Shown here: piece by piece, positions 33,761 through 34,631 of the stretch
Numbering within the stretch: the stretch's first letter is position 1
Layout of the letters: every line of letters begins with the position of its first letter
Assembly: GCA_000226015.1 (NCBI GenBank)
Contig: JH153122.1
Coordinates: 130,777-165,407 of the forward strand
Direction of reading: 5' to 3'
Length of the DNA: 34,631 nt
DNA from: Mnemiopsis leidyi
Lineage: Eukaryota > Ctenophora > Tentaculata > Lobata > Bolinopsidae
Translations under genes and position numbers: made by a program
The notes under the pieces: generated by a model
Told to the model about the DNA's origin: nothing
Database searches by the model: none
Seen by the model: only the letters and a program-made list of their open reading frames with translations

Positions 33761-34514
33761 CATAGTACTAGAGAACAGATTATTGTGCATGCATAGGCGA
33801 CAGCATACATACAGGTCGATGTGGTCATATTAGAAGATATGGCGAAAGTTCGTAATTTACAATAATGTAAATGCAAAGTGTCCCAACAAGCTTTATAAGG
33901 GTCAGAAAGGGTCATCAGTTGAATAGACAAGATTCCGTAATATTCAAAAGAACACTTTAGACGAATTTTCGGCCTATATATTTTGTTGATTGATACTAAT
34001 AGTTTGCTCCAGGCCGTAAATAGTGATTATATCAACTTTTATGCAGGACAGCCACTGAAAAGAAAAGTTACAATACTTTGCCCTGGGGAACACCATAGCA
34101 AAGTCCCAAAATTGAAAATGTCATGATTCATGAGTTAAACCGGTGTCATACACAACTTACCTACCTAAATTTAGTTTTTCATTTTTCCGCCAAATTTTAT
34201 ACACGATTTTTGCCGATTGCAAAATATTTAAAGAGCTTTATACATCAATAGTCATATAGTTAAAATCAGTTACCCCACCCGAGGATTTGAAGAGTGGTAC
34301 ATCAATTTGAAACGAGCTAAAACGGTGATTAACTGGCTGAAAGCGAATAAATACCCGTGCGGCAGCGGCAGATTTAACTAAAACTTATCATATATATCCA
34401 AAGAGAGGATGACTATGTCCTTCGTCTCTAGACACACAACATACATGGGCAAAATGAGCGAGTGGAAGTGAAAGCGGGATAGAAAGCGAGGTGGAGGAGG
34501 GTGAAGAGTTGCCG
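33761..34514. other. No gene recognised
   Basis: AT-rich intergenic-looking sequence that becomes purine-rich from about 34440. Confidence 0.4.
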
Positions 34515-34631
34515 GTGGAGGGAGTATAGAAGAGGAAGGGAACAAGGAAGACTGAGGAGGGAGTAGAGAAGAGGAAGAGAGCAAGGAAGACTGAGGAGGG
34601 AGTATAGAAGGGGAAGGGAACAAGGAAGACT
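34515..34631. repeat. 39-bp GA-rich minisatellite, cut by window end
   Basis: Three copies of a 39-bp purine unit (about 34515-34553, 34554-34592, 34593-34631) each end in AAGGAAGACT and differ at few positions. The array probably continues past the window. Confidence 0.95.

Overview
This is a eukaryotic, clearly animal, genomic window. Genes are split by introns with GT/AG borders, there is an assembly gap of 14 Ns, and the recognisable products are metazoan: an integrin alpha chain, a collagen IV-type NC1 domain protein and a rhodopsin-family receptor. The taxon cannot be fixed from sequence alone. An AT-rich genome, short genes and roughly one gene per 6-8 kb would suit an early-branching marine invertebrate (a ctenophore, placozoan, sponge or cnidarian), but that is inference. 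Exon models below were built by hand, requiring splice sites and reading phase to agree.

Layout. 1-4525 (+): the 3' part of an integrin alpha gene, eight exons, entering the window inside a 27-bp tandem repeat that carries splice-acceptor-like sequence. 5119-6528: two mobile elements side by side, a tRNA-like foldback element with 12-bp target duplications and a hAT-like non-autonomous element rich in GTCGCGG words. 7311-10378 (-): a six-exon gene for a secreted 316-residue protein that is essentially one complete collagen IV NC1 domain with all 12 cysteines and no triple helix. 10.4-20.0 kb: gene-poor DNA with a CT microsatellite and a nested hairpin.

20092-26137 (-): the most unusual region. 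A signal-peptide exon, a large extracellular exon and a Cys-rich exon (24365-26137) are followed by a Ser/Lys/Glu-rich exon, an array of very short cassette exons (51-81 nt) that mostly encode variants of GPESC...LE...PE(V/I)...GG, and a last exon for a histidine-rich tail. Every internal exon I can define is phase 1-1, so the parts may be one modular gene whose cassettes could be skipped freely. It is also possible that 20092-22694 is a separate gene. A near-copy of the Ser-rich exon lies head-to-head on the + strand as a single-exon gene (23194-23556).

26.2-30.8 kb: mostly repeats and a perfect 38-bp palindrome. 30814-32036 (-): a class A GPCR with an in-frame stop and a frameshift. 32.0-34.6 kb: no convincing gene, ending in a 39-bp GA-rich minisatellite.

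The integrin and the NC1 gene converge tail to tail, which brings a matrix receptor and a possible matrix ligand together. The cassette gene looks like a secreted or matrix protein built from exchangeable Cys, Ser-rich and His-rich parts, and is the best candidate here for something undescribed.
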